From Fomitopsis serialis (Eukaryota > Basidiomycota > Agaricomycetes > Polyporales > Fomitopsidaceae): a stretch of DNA of 64,000 nucleotides. A model generated the notes under the pieces. That model made no database searches. It was not told where the DNA came from and worked only from the letters and a program-made list of their open reading frames with translations. Positions 1 to 10,170 of the stretch are shown in pieces. The stretch spans positions 1,736,001 to 1,800,000 of the forward strand of contig NW_025954962.1 of NCBI RefSeq assembly GCF_022376445.1, written 5' to 3'. A program made the position numbers and the translations under genes. Within the stretch, counting starts at the first letter, position 1. Each line of letters starts with the position of its first letter.

Positions 1-519
1 ATGAGACCGTCATAGTGTTCCCCCAAGACCAACCAAGCAACGCGAGACCGCCACTAGACGTGATCTCTTGGTTCTTGGAACGAAGAGGTATGTTTGCCTG
101 CCGGATGAACCAGACAAGAAACGCGGCAACCTCCTGGCCCCGTGCATCAATCATTGCTCGCTGTTCGTCCAGGTTCGTGCTGCGAAGAGCTTCGAGGTCG
201 CTGGATGAGTATGGAGTTGACCCGCGGTAATCACGAGTGTTCAAGGCAACGAGGCGCATGTTGCAGTCCGCCGCATGTACGAACATCGGTTTGAAGGTCG
301 CTGAGGTCGTGTTAGCGCCCCTTGCTCTTTGTGATAGCAGAGATGTCTCATTCCGGAGAGCCGACGAGGACTTTCGTAGGGTACTAGATGACACTCACAT
401 CCGTTGAAGACTCCGCCATGCACGAGCACCAGCGTTGTGTAGTCTGATGAATTCGGAGGAGCCCCTGTGTCCTCGTAGTAAAGCTGAATGCCACCATCAC
501 CTACAGGTGCGTGAGGCAT
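1..519 (-). CDS. alpha/beta hydrolase, copy A (3' part beyond the window edge)
   Basis: Serine hydrolase of the alpha/beta fold; substrate unknown. Exon 1 is 399-519 and starts with MPHAPVGDGG; intron 301-398 has donor GTGAGT and an acceptor ending CTCAG; exon 2 runs from 300 off the left edge. Visible family marks are the oxyanion-side LVLVHGG motif near residue 35, the NMRLVALN and DYRGSTPY strand motifs, and the nucleophile elbow GWSWGN, whose serine is the expected catalytic residue. The Asp and His of the triad lie outside the window. Exon 1 is 121 nt, exactly as in the neighbouring copy B, and splice phases match, so the two are tandem duplicates. The start was chosen by alignment with copy B. 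The family is clear; the specific reaction cannot be told. Confidence 0.8.
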
Positions 520-1072
520 CGCGCACAGGAACGTGTAGTCTAGAAGAGGGGAGAAGAGGGTGATGAGGGGTCAAAGTCATTGCGCAATATGTATGGGTCA
601 GGTTCAGCGCTGGAGAACGAGGTAAGCTCCAATTTGTCGCTTACCACAAGAGCCGACGACGTGACAGAGAAGTTGGGTGTATAGAGTCTGTCCAGGTCAT
701 CTGGTGCAATTGCTTGCGTTCTGCTTCGATCTCCCGGCATTGCAGATGATTTGATGTACTAGGAAACGGCGCCAGGGGCAGCCATTCAAACCCACCATCA
801 CTGATGCATCGAGGGCATTGGTAGTTGCTGCGTGACGTGCTATACACTCCGAGCAAGTAGGGCAGAAATTGGCAACGATTGAAGTGTTATCACGCTCGTC
901 TCTCTGGGTGTCTCTCACGAACCTCCTTCCCTGGAGGCAATCGTGTGTAAAGCGTCTGTGAACGGTGGGACCCTGTAAGAAGCCCCATTAGTATCGGCAC
1001 GGGTACTGCGTAATCATGGCTCAGACCGGGTTTACGCGACTCCTTCGCACAGGTGAGTGACCGACGTTTTCC

Positions 1073-2315
1073 TCAAGCGATGTTCGCCAAGAGCTCCATG
1101 GTTCGCCCTGGTTGGTACCAGTGGGGCTGTCAACAATGCGACTGAGAACTGAGAAGCCAATATAAATGATAAGGCACATGGGACAACTCACAAAATGGTT
1201 TGCGTTCTCAAAGCGCACGACCTTAACGCTCCTGGCGTTCTTTGGCCAGTCCTTTTCTACCCGATTCGCCAGGTACCAGGAGGAGAATACCGTCTCCGGT
1301 ACAGATGCATCGCACCATATGAGGTTTACTCGGAGACGTGGCCACGTCGACGCACTCATCAGAGCAAGGCGTACGTTATCACCGTAAAGCACTGCATCCA
1401 CATCGTTGTACAGTCGTTGGGCGCGGTCAAACACGCTTGGATCAGTGATGTCGTCAAGGTCCCGTTTCATGCGGTTCTTGGATGACGTGTGTTCAGGAAG
1501 TGGCGCTGCAACGGGAGAATGTGCAACACCCGTGCGGAGGTCCTCGATGAGAACGGAAGGGAACGCGTCAAGGACTGGCTTTGAGTGAGCGTAGTGTACA
1601 GTCCAGGAGAGCCAGCGTTCATCAGGCTCGGGTGGTATGTCGGTGTCACTACCTGTGCTGTCGAGTCCTTCCATGACGGCTGCTGGTACGCCGAGGCCTT
1701 GACGAGCGCTGTCTGTCAGTGGAAGATATAGTCACGGTCGATCATTGAGCTATCAATAGGTTGGAGCTCACCGAGGATGATCAGAGACCTCATGTACACG
1801 TCTAGTAGACATCGAGTATCCTTCGAGAGCTCGGAAGCTTGCGCCATGAAAGCCATAGTCACGACATTTCCCCAAGACCACCCAAGCAGTGATAGGCCTC
1901 CTGTACCACTATCGGCTGCATATGCAGGGATATTCTCCTTCCGAACGAACCAGACTAGGAACGATGCGATCTCCAATCCACGAGCGCGAATCATTGACTG
2001 TTGCCGCTCTGGATCATCGCTGCCAAGAGCCTCAATGTCGGTGTCAGTGTATGGGGTTGAACCACGATAATCGCGCATGTTCACAGCGACAAGGCGCATG
2101 CCATGTTCGACCGCTTGTGGAAACATGAGTTTAAAGGTTGCTGATGACAATCTCAGCGACGATTTTCATGCCACGAAGGTATAGCCTTACTCACCGCCGT
2201 TGAAGATGGCACCGTGTATCAATACCAGCGTTATATATCCAGGACAGCCGGGAGGGACTCCCGTATCCTCGTAGTGCAACTGCGTTCCGTCGTCGTTGAC
2301 TGGGGCCAGTGGCAT
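1073..2315 (-). CDS. alpha/beta hydrolase, copy B (complete, about 354 aa)
   Basis: Complete member of the tandem hydrolase cluster. Proposed exons on the minus strand are 2195-2315, 1772-2140, 1192-1712 and 1073-1126; together 1065 nt, 354 aa plus stop, with all phases consistent. The protein begins MPLAPVNDDG, carries LVLIHGA, the strand motif DYRGSTPY and the nucleophile elbow GWSWGN. Near the end it has NLIWCDASVPET, and the ending HFPHWYQPGR supplies a likely catalytic His. An in-frame upstream ATG at 2456 exists, but the 2315 start matches the start of copy A. There is no obvious signal peptide, so it is probably intracellular. Substrate and pathway cannot be inferred from sequence. Confidence 0.85.
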
Positions 2316-2741
2316 GTCTGTTTCGACAATCCGCCTGCAGGTCCACTGTACCTCGCGCAGATCGATAGAGATATCGCCTCGAAGGCGCTGATGAGAATCA
2401 GGTGAAGACGGCGCATGCAGCGCTACAGTCATTCCCTTATGTGGGGTGCCCGTCAAGCCAAGTAAGTAACTAGAGCGGCGTCAAGAACCTAGTGCATGCA
2501 ATCACGATGCATACGAGAGCTAGTGAACATACTCCTTGCTCCCAACCAGTCATCGTCGGAGCCGCCGCGCCTGTAGTCAGGATATAACAACGCTGCAGTC
2601 AAACCAAACGCAACGAGAACTAAAGAAGCATCGATGCCTTCAGAACAGTATCGTGGGGCTTAGTTTCGGTCTGGCCCCCCAGATGTTGTCAACGGTCAAT
2701 CCGTTCTTGGAGTTGTTCCGAGCAGAAGACATCCGTACTCG
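2316..2741. other. intergenic stretch between hydrolase copies B and C
   Basis: About 0.43 kb between the start of copy B and the end of copy C. It should hold the copy B promoter. I see no open reading frame with family marks and no clear TATA box. Confidence 0.5.
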
Positions 2742-3930
2742 TCAGGCTGTCCTTCCCAGAAGCTGCACCATATCCTCAGGCTTGTCCCGATGCGGCTGAC
2801 ACACAGACTCGTCAGACACCGGAGTAAAGTCCCCAGTCTCAGCAATATTGCACTCACGAAATGATTCGCCCCCCTCAAATCTCACCAACTCTACCTTCCT
2901 GCTCCTCGCCGGCCACCGCGTCGCCACCATATTGGCCAGATACCAGCCCGCCAACATCGTCGGGCCCACCGACGCGTCGCACCACACCAGCGCGACCCGC
3001 ACCTCCGGCCAGACCGACCTATCCCACAGCGCGGCCTGCATGTTCTCCTCATATACTTGAGAGTCGACCCGCGTGAAGGCGAGTGTCGAGTGTGCTAATG
3101 CAGCGGGATCCGTCGTACTTGTGAGCTCTTCCGCGGACATGCGCCCAATAAGTTACGCTCCTTCTCCGGAAGCGCACCCGCCTACAACAATGAAGATGCG
3201 CTACCAAACAACCACCCGAGCACGGAGATCCCGCCGCGGCGCCCCGCACCATTCTCCGTTGACCCAGACAACGGTGGAAGCTTCTCATGCTCGATGAACC
3301 AAACGAGGAATGCAGCGAGCTCCCGCCCACAAGCTCGCACCACGGATCGCTGGCTCTGCAGGTCTGGACTTTCCAACGCAGCCAGCTCTGAGTCGTTGAA
3401 GGACGAGGAGCCGCGGTAGTCCCGAGCGTTCAGCGCGACGAGGCGCATGTTACACCTCGCGGCGAAGGGGAATAGGGGCTTGACTGGAAGATAGCTAGGA
3501 AGGCGTAAACGTTCAGATATGATTGGACAGACACGAGATTTGGAAGACACCGGGAACAGCACTTCCTAGTCGACTGTCGAACATGCAACGGAAACCACTC
3601 CTTGTGGAGAACCGTTTCGGAGCACATTTGGGATCCAAAAGATTGACGAAGATGTTATATTTTCGGTCGACGAATTTCCTTTTTTGGTAATTGTGGCGAT
3701 GTTCGTTGAATATCCTTCGGATTTTCGGCATACCTTCGGACTTCAAACATGCTCCGAAACGGTTCTCCAACCAGGAGCGTTGTTCATTGCATGTTCGACA
3801 ACCAATTCCCAAGTATTGTTCCCGGTGAGACTCACCCCCATGGCACAGACCACCATGAAGCAGGACGAATGTCTTGTAATCCGGTAGTACGCCATGGTCC
3901 CCTTACTGTGTGATAGCTTCGGCGACATGT
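2742..3930 (-). pseudogene. alpha/beta hydrolase, copy C, decayed
   Basis: Third tandem copy, recognisable but broken. The pieces are in the right order: DHGVLPDYKTFVLLHGG (about 3836-3900), NMRLVALNAR and DYRGSSSFND (about 3390-3450), GISVLGWLFG (about 3210), LVWCDASVGPT (about 2980) and a C-terminal exon 2742-2795. Defects are: (1) the ATG-containing frame shifts by one base in a GGGG run near 3892; (2) the nucleophile elbow reads GWLFGS, so the serine of GWSWGN is lost; (3) an in-frame TAG follows at about 3194; (4) roughly 60 codons present in copy B are missing between RKSS and TSTTDP, together with a further frame change. Intron 1 would be 352 bp against 54 in copy B, because a foldback repeat lies in it. 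The loss of the catalytic serine argues for real decay and not only sequencing error. Confidence 0.75.
3551..3824. repeat. foldback inverted repeat, about 85-bp arms
   Basis: The arms at about 3551-3635 and 3735-3824 are imperfect reverse complements. The best block is a perfect 19-bp match (3606-3624 against 3750-3768), and a second perfect 14-bp block pairs 3575-3588 with 3787-3800. Both outer ends read CGGGAACA/TGTTCCCG-like. The spacer is about 100 bp and AT-richer than the flanks. It lies entirely inside intron 1 of hydrolase copy C. It resembles a MITE-like foldback element. No clear target duplication was found, and no transposase is present. Confidence 0.65.
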
Positions 3931-4168
3931 AATCGCTGACTCGGAGTACGGGTTAGGAAGCCATGGGTCAGATGGCCAGCATTCATTAAGTGCTCATGTG
4001 CATGCAAAACCTGGAGTCTCGCGAGAATAGCAAGGGCACATTTGGGTGTGAAGCCATGCTGCATACACCAAAGCAATGTCATGCAGAACTTACTGTGACG
4101 GATATGCTGAAGCAGAGTGTAAAGTCGAGGATTGGTTATACATGCCTACTGAGACAGAATACGATCGC

Positions 4169-5052
4169 TCAGTGGTCACTTCCTAGTGGATGTGGCCACG
4201 CCTCCGCAGCATTCTCGATGCCCTGTAGATACTTGAGCTTGATAGCTGCAACCTTCGCCGCAGGCCAGTCTTTTCGGCCAATCAGCTCTGTGACCTCTTG
4301 CATCGTCTCCTCCAATCTCTCTGCACACGACCTGTCAGCATTCCAGCCATGCAAGCGACGATGACATATGCACGTACGCGCATTGGCCGCGCGGACCTGC
4401 TCGATCTCCTCCTTCGACTCCGCACCCTCGATCTGCTCGCGCATCTCCATCGTCTCCATAAGCATCTCTGGGTCCTCCAAGTTCTCGCTCTCGCTGGTGG
4501 GATAGCCCTCGCGCTGGAGGATGTACTCAACGCGTCGGAGGGGATTGGACAGGCGGTGGAGCGCTTCGTTGACCCGGGAAGACATGACTGCTGCCGCGTC
4601 TTGCTTGACCTATAGACACGCAACCAGTAGGACGTGAATAGTTACCTTCGGCCGCAATGCCGGCGTGAACGCGTACGCACCCGCTCCTTGCCCACCCAGC
4701 GGTCGGGGTGTACGACAGTCTGCAGTTGCCTGAGTTCTTGCTTTATGGCTACAGTGTCCACGACAAAGGGATTTGGCTCGTATGGGACGCCGAGCATCTC
4801 ATGGTAGGTCATCTCGGCGGGTATGTTTGAGATCCAGTAGCATTTGGTGCAGACCGGCAGAGGTGTCGTGAGCGGCGCCGAGCATTGTGGGCATGAGCGA
4901 GGCGTCGAGGCTGCAGCATATGCCCTGCGCCCTGTCAGAGACCGAGCGGCGCGTGAGGCAGCGGGGAGGACATGGCGGGCGGGCTGGGAGGAGAGTCTGG
5001 ACGCCGCGAAGGACGACCTGGGCAGCGCGGCAGTGAGTGCACGACGAAACAT
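4169..5052 (-). CDS. JAC1: mitochondrial iron-sulfur co-chaperone Jac1/HSCB
   Basis: J-domain co-chaperone that hands the Fe-S scaffold protein to mitochondrial Hsp70 during iron-sulfur cluster transfer. Exons 4681-5052, 4378-4609 and 4169-4320 give 251 aa. The N-terminus is Arg/Ser/Ala-rich with few acidic residues, as in a mitochondrial presequence. It is followed by two CxxC pairs (CPQC and CTKC), a zinc-finger-like module found in human HSCB but absent from yeast Jac1. The J-domain shows MLGVPYEPN and the HPDRWVGK loop with the essential HPD. The C-terminal HSCB helical domain runs from SSRVNEALHRL to AEAWPHPLGSDH. An upstream in-frame ATG at 5088 would add 12 residues. The gene diverges from the dysferlin-domain gene with only about 108 bp between start codons. 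Confidence 0.9.
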
Positions 5053-5160
5053 GGTGGCGGCGCTTAGATTAGATAACGCCCCGCCCAAATCTGCCCGCTG
5101 ACGTCATGTGATTGCGGGAACAGCGACCCTAACCTTGGACTCTGTCCCCGCCGTCGCATC

Positions 5161-6653
5161 ATGATCGCCCCACTCACCATGGCCTCCTCATCCGCTGGCC
5201 CGTCCTCCCTCCGCAAGCCCCCGCCGCCGCACACGGAGGATGACCTAGAAACGAGAGAAGAGGCTCGCGCGTACCTCTCGCCCAAGCATCACTTCTTCCA
5301 CCTCTCGCCCTCGTGGAACCGCGCCCGTTCGAAACGCAACGACAAGAAGAGAGCGAGGCACGAGGAGGACGAACGGCAGGGCTACGATGCAGAGCAAGAG
5401 GGCATTTATCCGACGCTAAGAGGCTCCGCTATTGAGGGCGGTCTGGTGGAGCTGCACGACGAGCTGCTGAGGGAGCCAGGAGAAGGTGCAGACTCAGACG
5501 CGCCAGTGTACAGGTGGGCAGTGCTCTACGAGAACCAACGCGGGTAAGCCAAGCTCGGTCACAACTTGCATGTTGGGTCTCACACTGCACACAGCATTAC
5601 CGTCTTATCCACGCCCTGCTACTCGCCCCAGACCCTCCTCCCGCTCGACCCACCTGCCTTCACCCTCCCGACACCCAGACCCTCGAAACGCGCCTGGCGC
5701 ACCCAGCCAACCGTCTCTCTCGCGTCCTATCCTCTCCCTGATGGCACATGGCGCTGGGTCTCACACGCCTGGATGATTGACATGCGCGGTGACGGGCTCG
5801 TCCAGCACGACGGCTTCGAGTACGCGTGGTCGTTTCGCTCCGGCCGCTGGCATCCCAAGATCGGCACCCTCAGCGCTGGGGCATGGGTGCGCCGGCGGCG
5901 GTGGGTACGCTTGATGGTGCGCGTGCGGATGCAGGACGCGCAGCCTGACGCGGAGCGGGCTGATCGGGAGGGCGAGGCAGAGGGCGAGGTGGAGGGAGAG
6001 CTCCTTGCGCTAGATCTGGTGCAGGATGCACCTGGCGCAACGCGCCCGCCATCGGTAGCGGAGAGTGAGGAAAGCGAGGACGAGAAGGCGGAAGCGGAGG
6101 TGTGGATAGGCGATGACGGTGATTGGGAGAGGTGTCGAACGGTGCTCAAGAAGATAGGGAGGGACGGGAGGAAACTGGAGTTGTGGAAACGGTGGTTTGG
6201 ATTTGGGTTTCACTCTGAGAAGGACGAGGATGATGAGGAGAAAGAGGGGGCAGATGAAGAAGAGGGCAAGGGTGAAGTTAAAGCAGACGAACACGAAGTG
6301 TCTTCGTCATCTTCTTTGGAGAGGGAACTCGAAGAAGATGTGGGCGTGCGCCCTATTCACCCTCCAAGAGACTATATTGCGAGGGTCATCCGAGATCACG
6401 TATGTCTCCACGCAATATATGTTGTCCTTTCATCTACTAATGTTCATTTCGCTCCTGCGCAGGGCTCCGAGATCCTTGGCACGTTCGTGTTCCCAGACTC
6501 ACGCGCGCAATTTCTCGAGATCCTCGACGCCGCCAATCTTCTTGGTGAGTTCAAAACTGGGATGGGTATATCAGATCATGCGCAGGCATTCGATTTCTGG
6601 AGCTACGCGCCGACTTCGCCCACGGCACCGAGTTCAAGCTCCCTTGCTGTTGA
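5161..6653 (+). CDS. dysferlin-domain (peroxin/ferlin-type) protein, about 445 aa
   Basis: Protein with split dysferlin signatures as in fungal Pex30-related, Spo73 and TECPR1-like proteins, which act at peroxisomal, ER or prospore membranes. Exons 5161-5543, 5595-6399, 6463-6544 and 6586-6653 total 1338 nt. The DysFN part reads WAVLYENQRG followed by LLPLDPPAF; the DysFC part has DGFEYAWSF, WHPKIG and the basic VRRRRWVR. A long acidic stretch (about residues 230-330) follows. The last exon is read as GIRFLELRADFAHG ending CC-stop. Ignoring the last intron would instead extend the ORF to 6690, but the GT-AG signals favour splicing. No transmembrane span is evident, so the protein probably binds membranes or lipids through the DysF fold. 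The precise family member is not settled. Confidence 0.8.
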
Positions 6654-7090
6654 ACAGTCCACTGTGGCGCCCCTTGGTGCCGGTGAATAACGATAAAGGG
6701 TATACTTGATAATCACGCCTCTGGCTACATCGAATGAGGTCTGCCATGGAACAAGCTTGCGACTGATCGGAGTTTTCTGTTCTCGCCTGTTGTACAGATT
6801 CTGCTACAGATACCCTAGTCGATCTTCTACCTCTACCAATTGCAATCTTCTGCAGCTGTCTGCATATGCTGCCAGATGCTGCCTTCCAACTGCCACCTTC
6901 TCAAGGTTACTTACTGCATGGCCTGGGCCCTGCAGCGCGTTGTTACCGGAATCACATGGAATCCTAGGAACTTACGTGACGCCCGACGCCCGTGTATACT
7001 CGATCATGCCGCCAACATGCCGCTACCCACCGTGAACGCGTCCACCTCCTCGCCGCTGTCCTGGGTTGCTCCTCGACCTCACCGTCAATC
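6654..7090. other. intergenic, 0.44 kb
   Basis: Lies between two plus-strand genes. It holds the 3' end of the dysferlin-domain gene and the promoter and leader of the TMEM135-like gene. No supported gene or repeat seen. Confidence 0.5.
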
Positions 7091-9134
7091 ATGTCCGCCG
7101 AGGCGCCTCCGCGCGACCTGAAGCACAAGTTGCTCGCGCTGCCGAATACACTGGGGGAATACCTCCACTCGATCCCAAACGACCACCCGCTGCAGATCGC
7201 CCTGCGGACTTACGCGCTCTCAATCTCCCTCTCGCTCGGTCCCGCTTTGGTACCATTTCTAACCAGTGAGAGGGCACGGAGGAGTGGCCTGACGCGTCTG
7301 GGGAAGATACTGGGGCGCGAACTGGGGGTGACGGGGTTTGCTTTCGCTATGACTGCGGGCGTGGGCGGCGGTGCGGTCCTGCGGGACGTGTTCGATCTTC
7401 TGGCGGAGCAAGGCAGTCCAGGGACGGATGAAGGCGATTCGATATGTGGGCCCGCGCGAGCGAAGGCTGTCGGATGGCTGGCTTCGTTGAAGGAGTCGCA
7501 TAGGACATTCCTTGCCAATGTTCTTTCGGCCGCTATGGCCATGACACTCTTTCATTGCAGACGCCCCCCGCCTGCCTCAGCGAAGGCGAGCATAGCTATA
7601 CCATTCACCCCTCCTCTATCCCCCAGCTCTTCTTCAAAACCTACGCCATTCGCAGGTCGCCCATCCATCACCCTTGACTTGACTCTCTTACTCCTGGTCC
7701 GCGCCATGGATGCCTTAGCCCAGGTTACCATACAAAAAGGTTGCGAAGTGATTGAGAAGAACGACAGTGTCCACGGAAAGGAAGCTGCAATGCGCCGCAG
7801 GCGTCTGCTCAGTATGCGGCTGGACGCATTGGTATTCTGGGCGAGCAGCGCAAGGTTCGTGAACTAAACGCCTGTTATGTTCGACGCTCAATGCTGTGCC
7901 GCCTGAAGGATCATGTGGTGCTTCTTCTACCAGCCGGAAAGGTCAACCGACGTCGATTCCTTCCCTGTGTTATGTCGCTGAACTAACCATCGTACAGGCT
8001 ACCACGCTCGTACAACAAATGGTGCATCCTTTCAGTGTACCCGCCGTCGTACAGTCGTTGACAGGTTTGCAACATACAACAGGATCATGACCGTCGCGAA
8101 CATCGATCCCCGCATCCTTGCCGCAATGCGTGCATTGCGCTCCGGAACTTGGTCATACAGGCGCCATCACTCCGTACAGCCGGACCTGTTATCCTCCCTG
8201 TCGCAAGACCTCGGGTATCCAGCAGCATGGGGGGACATAACTCGCTTGCCCGCACGCGGCGGGCCTGACGCCACTGCTGTATGGAAGGAACTCGGCGTGA
8301 AGGGCCGGGATGGAATCGGTGGTACACCGTGCGAGCTCGTACACGCCAACGCCTCTGGCGGTAGCTGTAGCAAGAACACCGCGCTCAGAGGCACGCAGGC
8401 ATTCGCATCTGCTATGGCCATATACCTCCCAGTAAGCTCACCACGGCAGCGCATCGAAGGCGTGCACACTGACTTACCTGCGCGCAGGTGCACTTCCTGC
8501 CCATCCTGCTCACCCGTCCGCGCACCCTCCTCCGCCCCTCCAAACTCATGCAAACGCTCCTCGCCGTCCTCCGCAGCGCCTCTTTCCTCAGCACGTTCGT
8601 CTCCTGTATCTGGGCCGCCGTCTGCCTCACGCGCACGGTCCTCCTCGCGCGTCTCTTCCCGCGCATCTCGCACGACGTCTGGGACGGGCCCTTCGGGTGC
8701 ACGTTCGCCGGGAGCCTCGTATGCGGGGGTAGCATATGGATCGAGCAGGGACGGAGGAGAGGCGAGATGGCGCTGTACGTCCTGCCGAGGGCGATCCGGG
8801 CGTGCTTGCCGGAGAGGTGGGTGAGAAGCGGGGCGCAGGGCGTGCAATGGGGTGAACGGTGCGTACATCTACACATCAGACGGGCTTACAGGGCGTAGAA
8901 CGCTCATTGGCACCCCACAGTCTCGCGTTCGTACTTTCGCTGTCGACTATCCTGACCGCGGCGATCCACCGTCCGGACTCGTTGCGCGGGCTGTCGCGAT
9001 GGACCCTGGCGTTCATCATGAAAGGCCCGAACGCTGGCTTCTGGAGGCGCAAGCGGCGCGGCGAGTCCGTGCCCCCTACGCCTGTCGAAACGACACCAGC
9101 TGTCGATACCCAGCCAAGACCATACACGCTATGA
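7091..9134 (+). CDS. TMEM135-family membrane protein, about 590 aa
   Basis: Multi-spanning protein of the TMEM135 family; animal members act in mitochondrial and peroxisomal dynamics and lipid handling. Proposed exons are 7091-7854, 7909-7941, 7998-8021, 8065-8431, 8488-8858 and 8921-9134: 1773 nt, in frame. Family marks are the joined motif SARIMWCFFYQPER, then LPRSYNKW, then DLGYPAAWGD, GGTPCELVH and the hydrophobic stretch VHFLPILLTRPRTLL. A late conserved block reads HDVWDGPFGC, AGSLVCGGSIW and RRGEMALYVLPRA. Hydrophobic helices and glycine-rich segments recur along the protein. Exons 2 and 3 are only 33 and 24 nt; exon 3 encodes LPRSYNKW and could be skipped without a frame change. The 43-bp intron 3 is unusually short, so the structure between 7909 and 8065 is the least certain part. 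Confidence 0.85.
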
Positions 9135-9583
9135 GACAAACGACCCCCTTCGTATACACATTGCTATTCATTCCGAGACTCGAAACGATCCATCGTTGTC
9201 AGCCGCCGCCCTCTTCTGACACAGTCGCCGTCTGCACCATCGCCGACCAGTTCGCCAATGCACAACCGTCTTCCCCGTCTCCACTGCTGTAGTCAATACC
9301 TGTTGTCGTGTGTGTCCAGTAATGTTTGTAAGACCTGTCCCTGTACGCATACCCGGTGACACGCAGAACAATATATGTAAATGTTCAAAGAGTAAACTCT
9401 TGTCCTTCGGACAGAATCAACGACGTTGCCTTTGCCACCTACGACAAGTGCTACCGTTGCGCTGATCAATAGCATGTCGACTGGGTTTGGGAAGAGTACG
9501 ACGCTGTGCGACACCATTTTGATATGGGAAGAGAACCACGATGTCGAGACTGGGGCGGTATGGTTCGAAGATGGTGAAGCACC
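9135..9583. other. 3' flank of the TMEM135-like gene
   Basis: Non-coding. Contains the likely 3' UTR, including AATATATGTAAATG near 9370. A 10-bp word TGGGGCGGTA at 9551 recurs at 9594. No gene supported. Confidence 0.45.
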
Positions 9584-10020
9584 TACCTCATGGATGGGGC
9601 GGTACTAGCTGCACGGCGACATACCGCCCCCATCCCCCACATACCATCGACACCTCGTGCACTAGGGGGGCAATCCCGGCTTGCGCCCCTAGGAGAACGA
9701 CGCCGGAGCGCCGAGTATGGACTCTATATGCTTTTCTCCTTTGTCTTCTTTCTCCTCTATTTATCATCATGCGCATCTCGTTTCGACCTCAGACCACACC
9801 ATTAGCTACCACTCTCCAAACCGATTCTATTGCCTGACCATTACTACATAAACCGTAGGTATAAACTACTGCACACTCCCCTCGAACGGGACGCAGGTCT
9901 GGGTGGCGCGTTTAAACGCCCACATTTGTACAGACCGGCGTCCGCCGCGTCTTAGCACGTTGTTTGCTTGTTGCGGTTAATAAATGCTGAGTTCATCATC
10001 ATCAATACCTCATGGATGGG
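9584..10020. mobile_element. putative short retroposed element with 15-bp target duplication
   Basis: The identical 15-bp word TACCTCATGGATGGG stands at 9584-9598 and at 10006-10020, enclosing 407 bp. The inner right end is a short TCATCATCATCAA tail preceded by AATAAA, as in SINE or 5'-truncated LINE insertions with simple-repeat tails. The interior is non-coding but rich in hairpins: about 9593-9632 (GGGGCGGTA against TACCGCCCCC), 9662-9692 (CTAGGGG against CCCCTAG, 7-nt loop) and a long stem around 9890-9945 (GGACGC..GGTCTG against CAGACC..GCGTCC) capped by the palindrome GCGTTTAAACGC. I see no convincing RNA polymerase III A and B boxes inside. The element class is therefore inference; the repeat-bounded structure is direct observation. 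Confidence 0.5.
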
Positions 10021-10170
10021 ATCCTTTGGGTCTCAGTCGCTTCGTAGACAAACATCGCGCTCTGTGTAAGCATCACGGCGGGCGCACGACACGATATATG
10101 CAATTCCTCTCGAGAAGATTATACACGCCGGGACCATCACCAATGCCAGGCTCCGCTTAGACGAATTGAA

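Noticed and set aside
6586..6690. Longer end of the dysferlin-domain ORF to 6690
   Set aside because: A clean GT-AG intron (6545-6585) gives the more protein-like end FLELRADFAHG; the read-through end is Ser/Thr/Pro filler.
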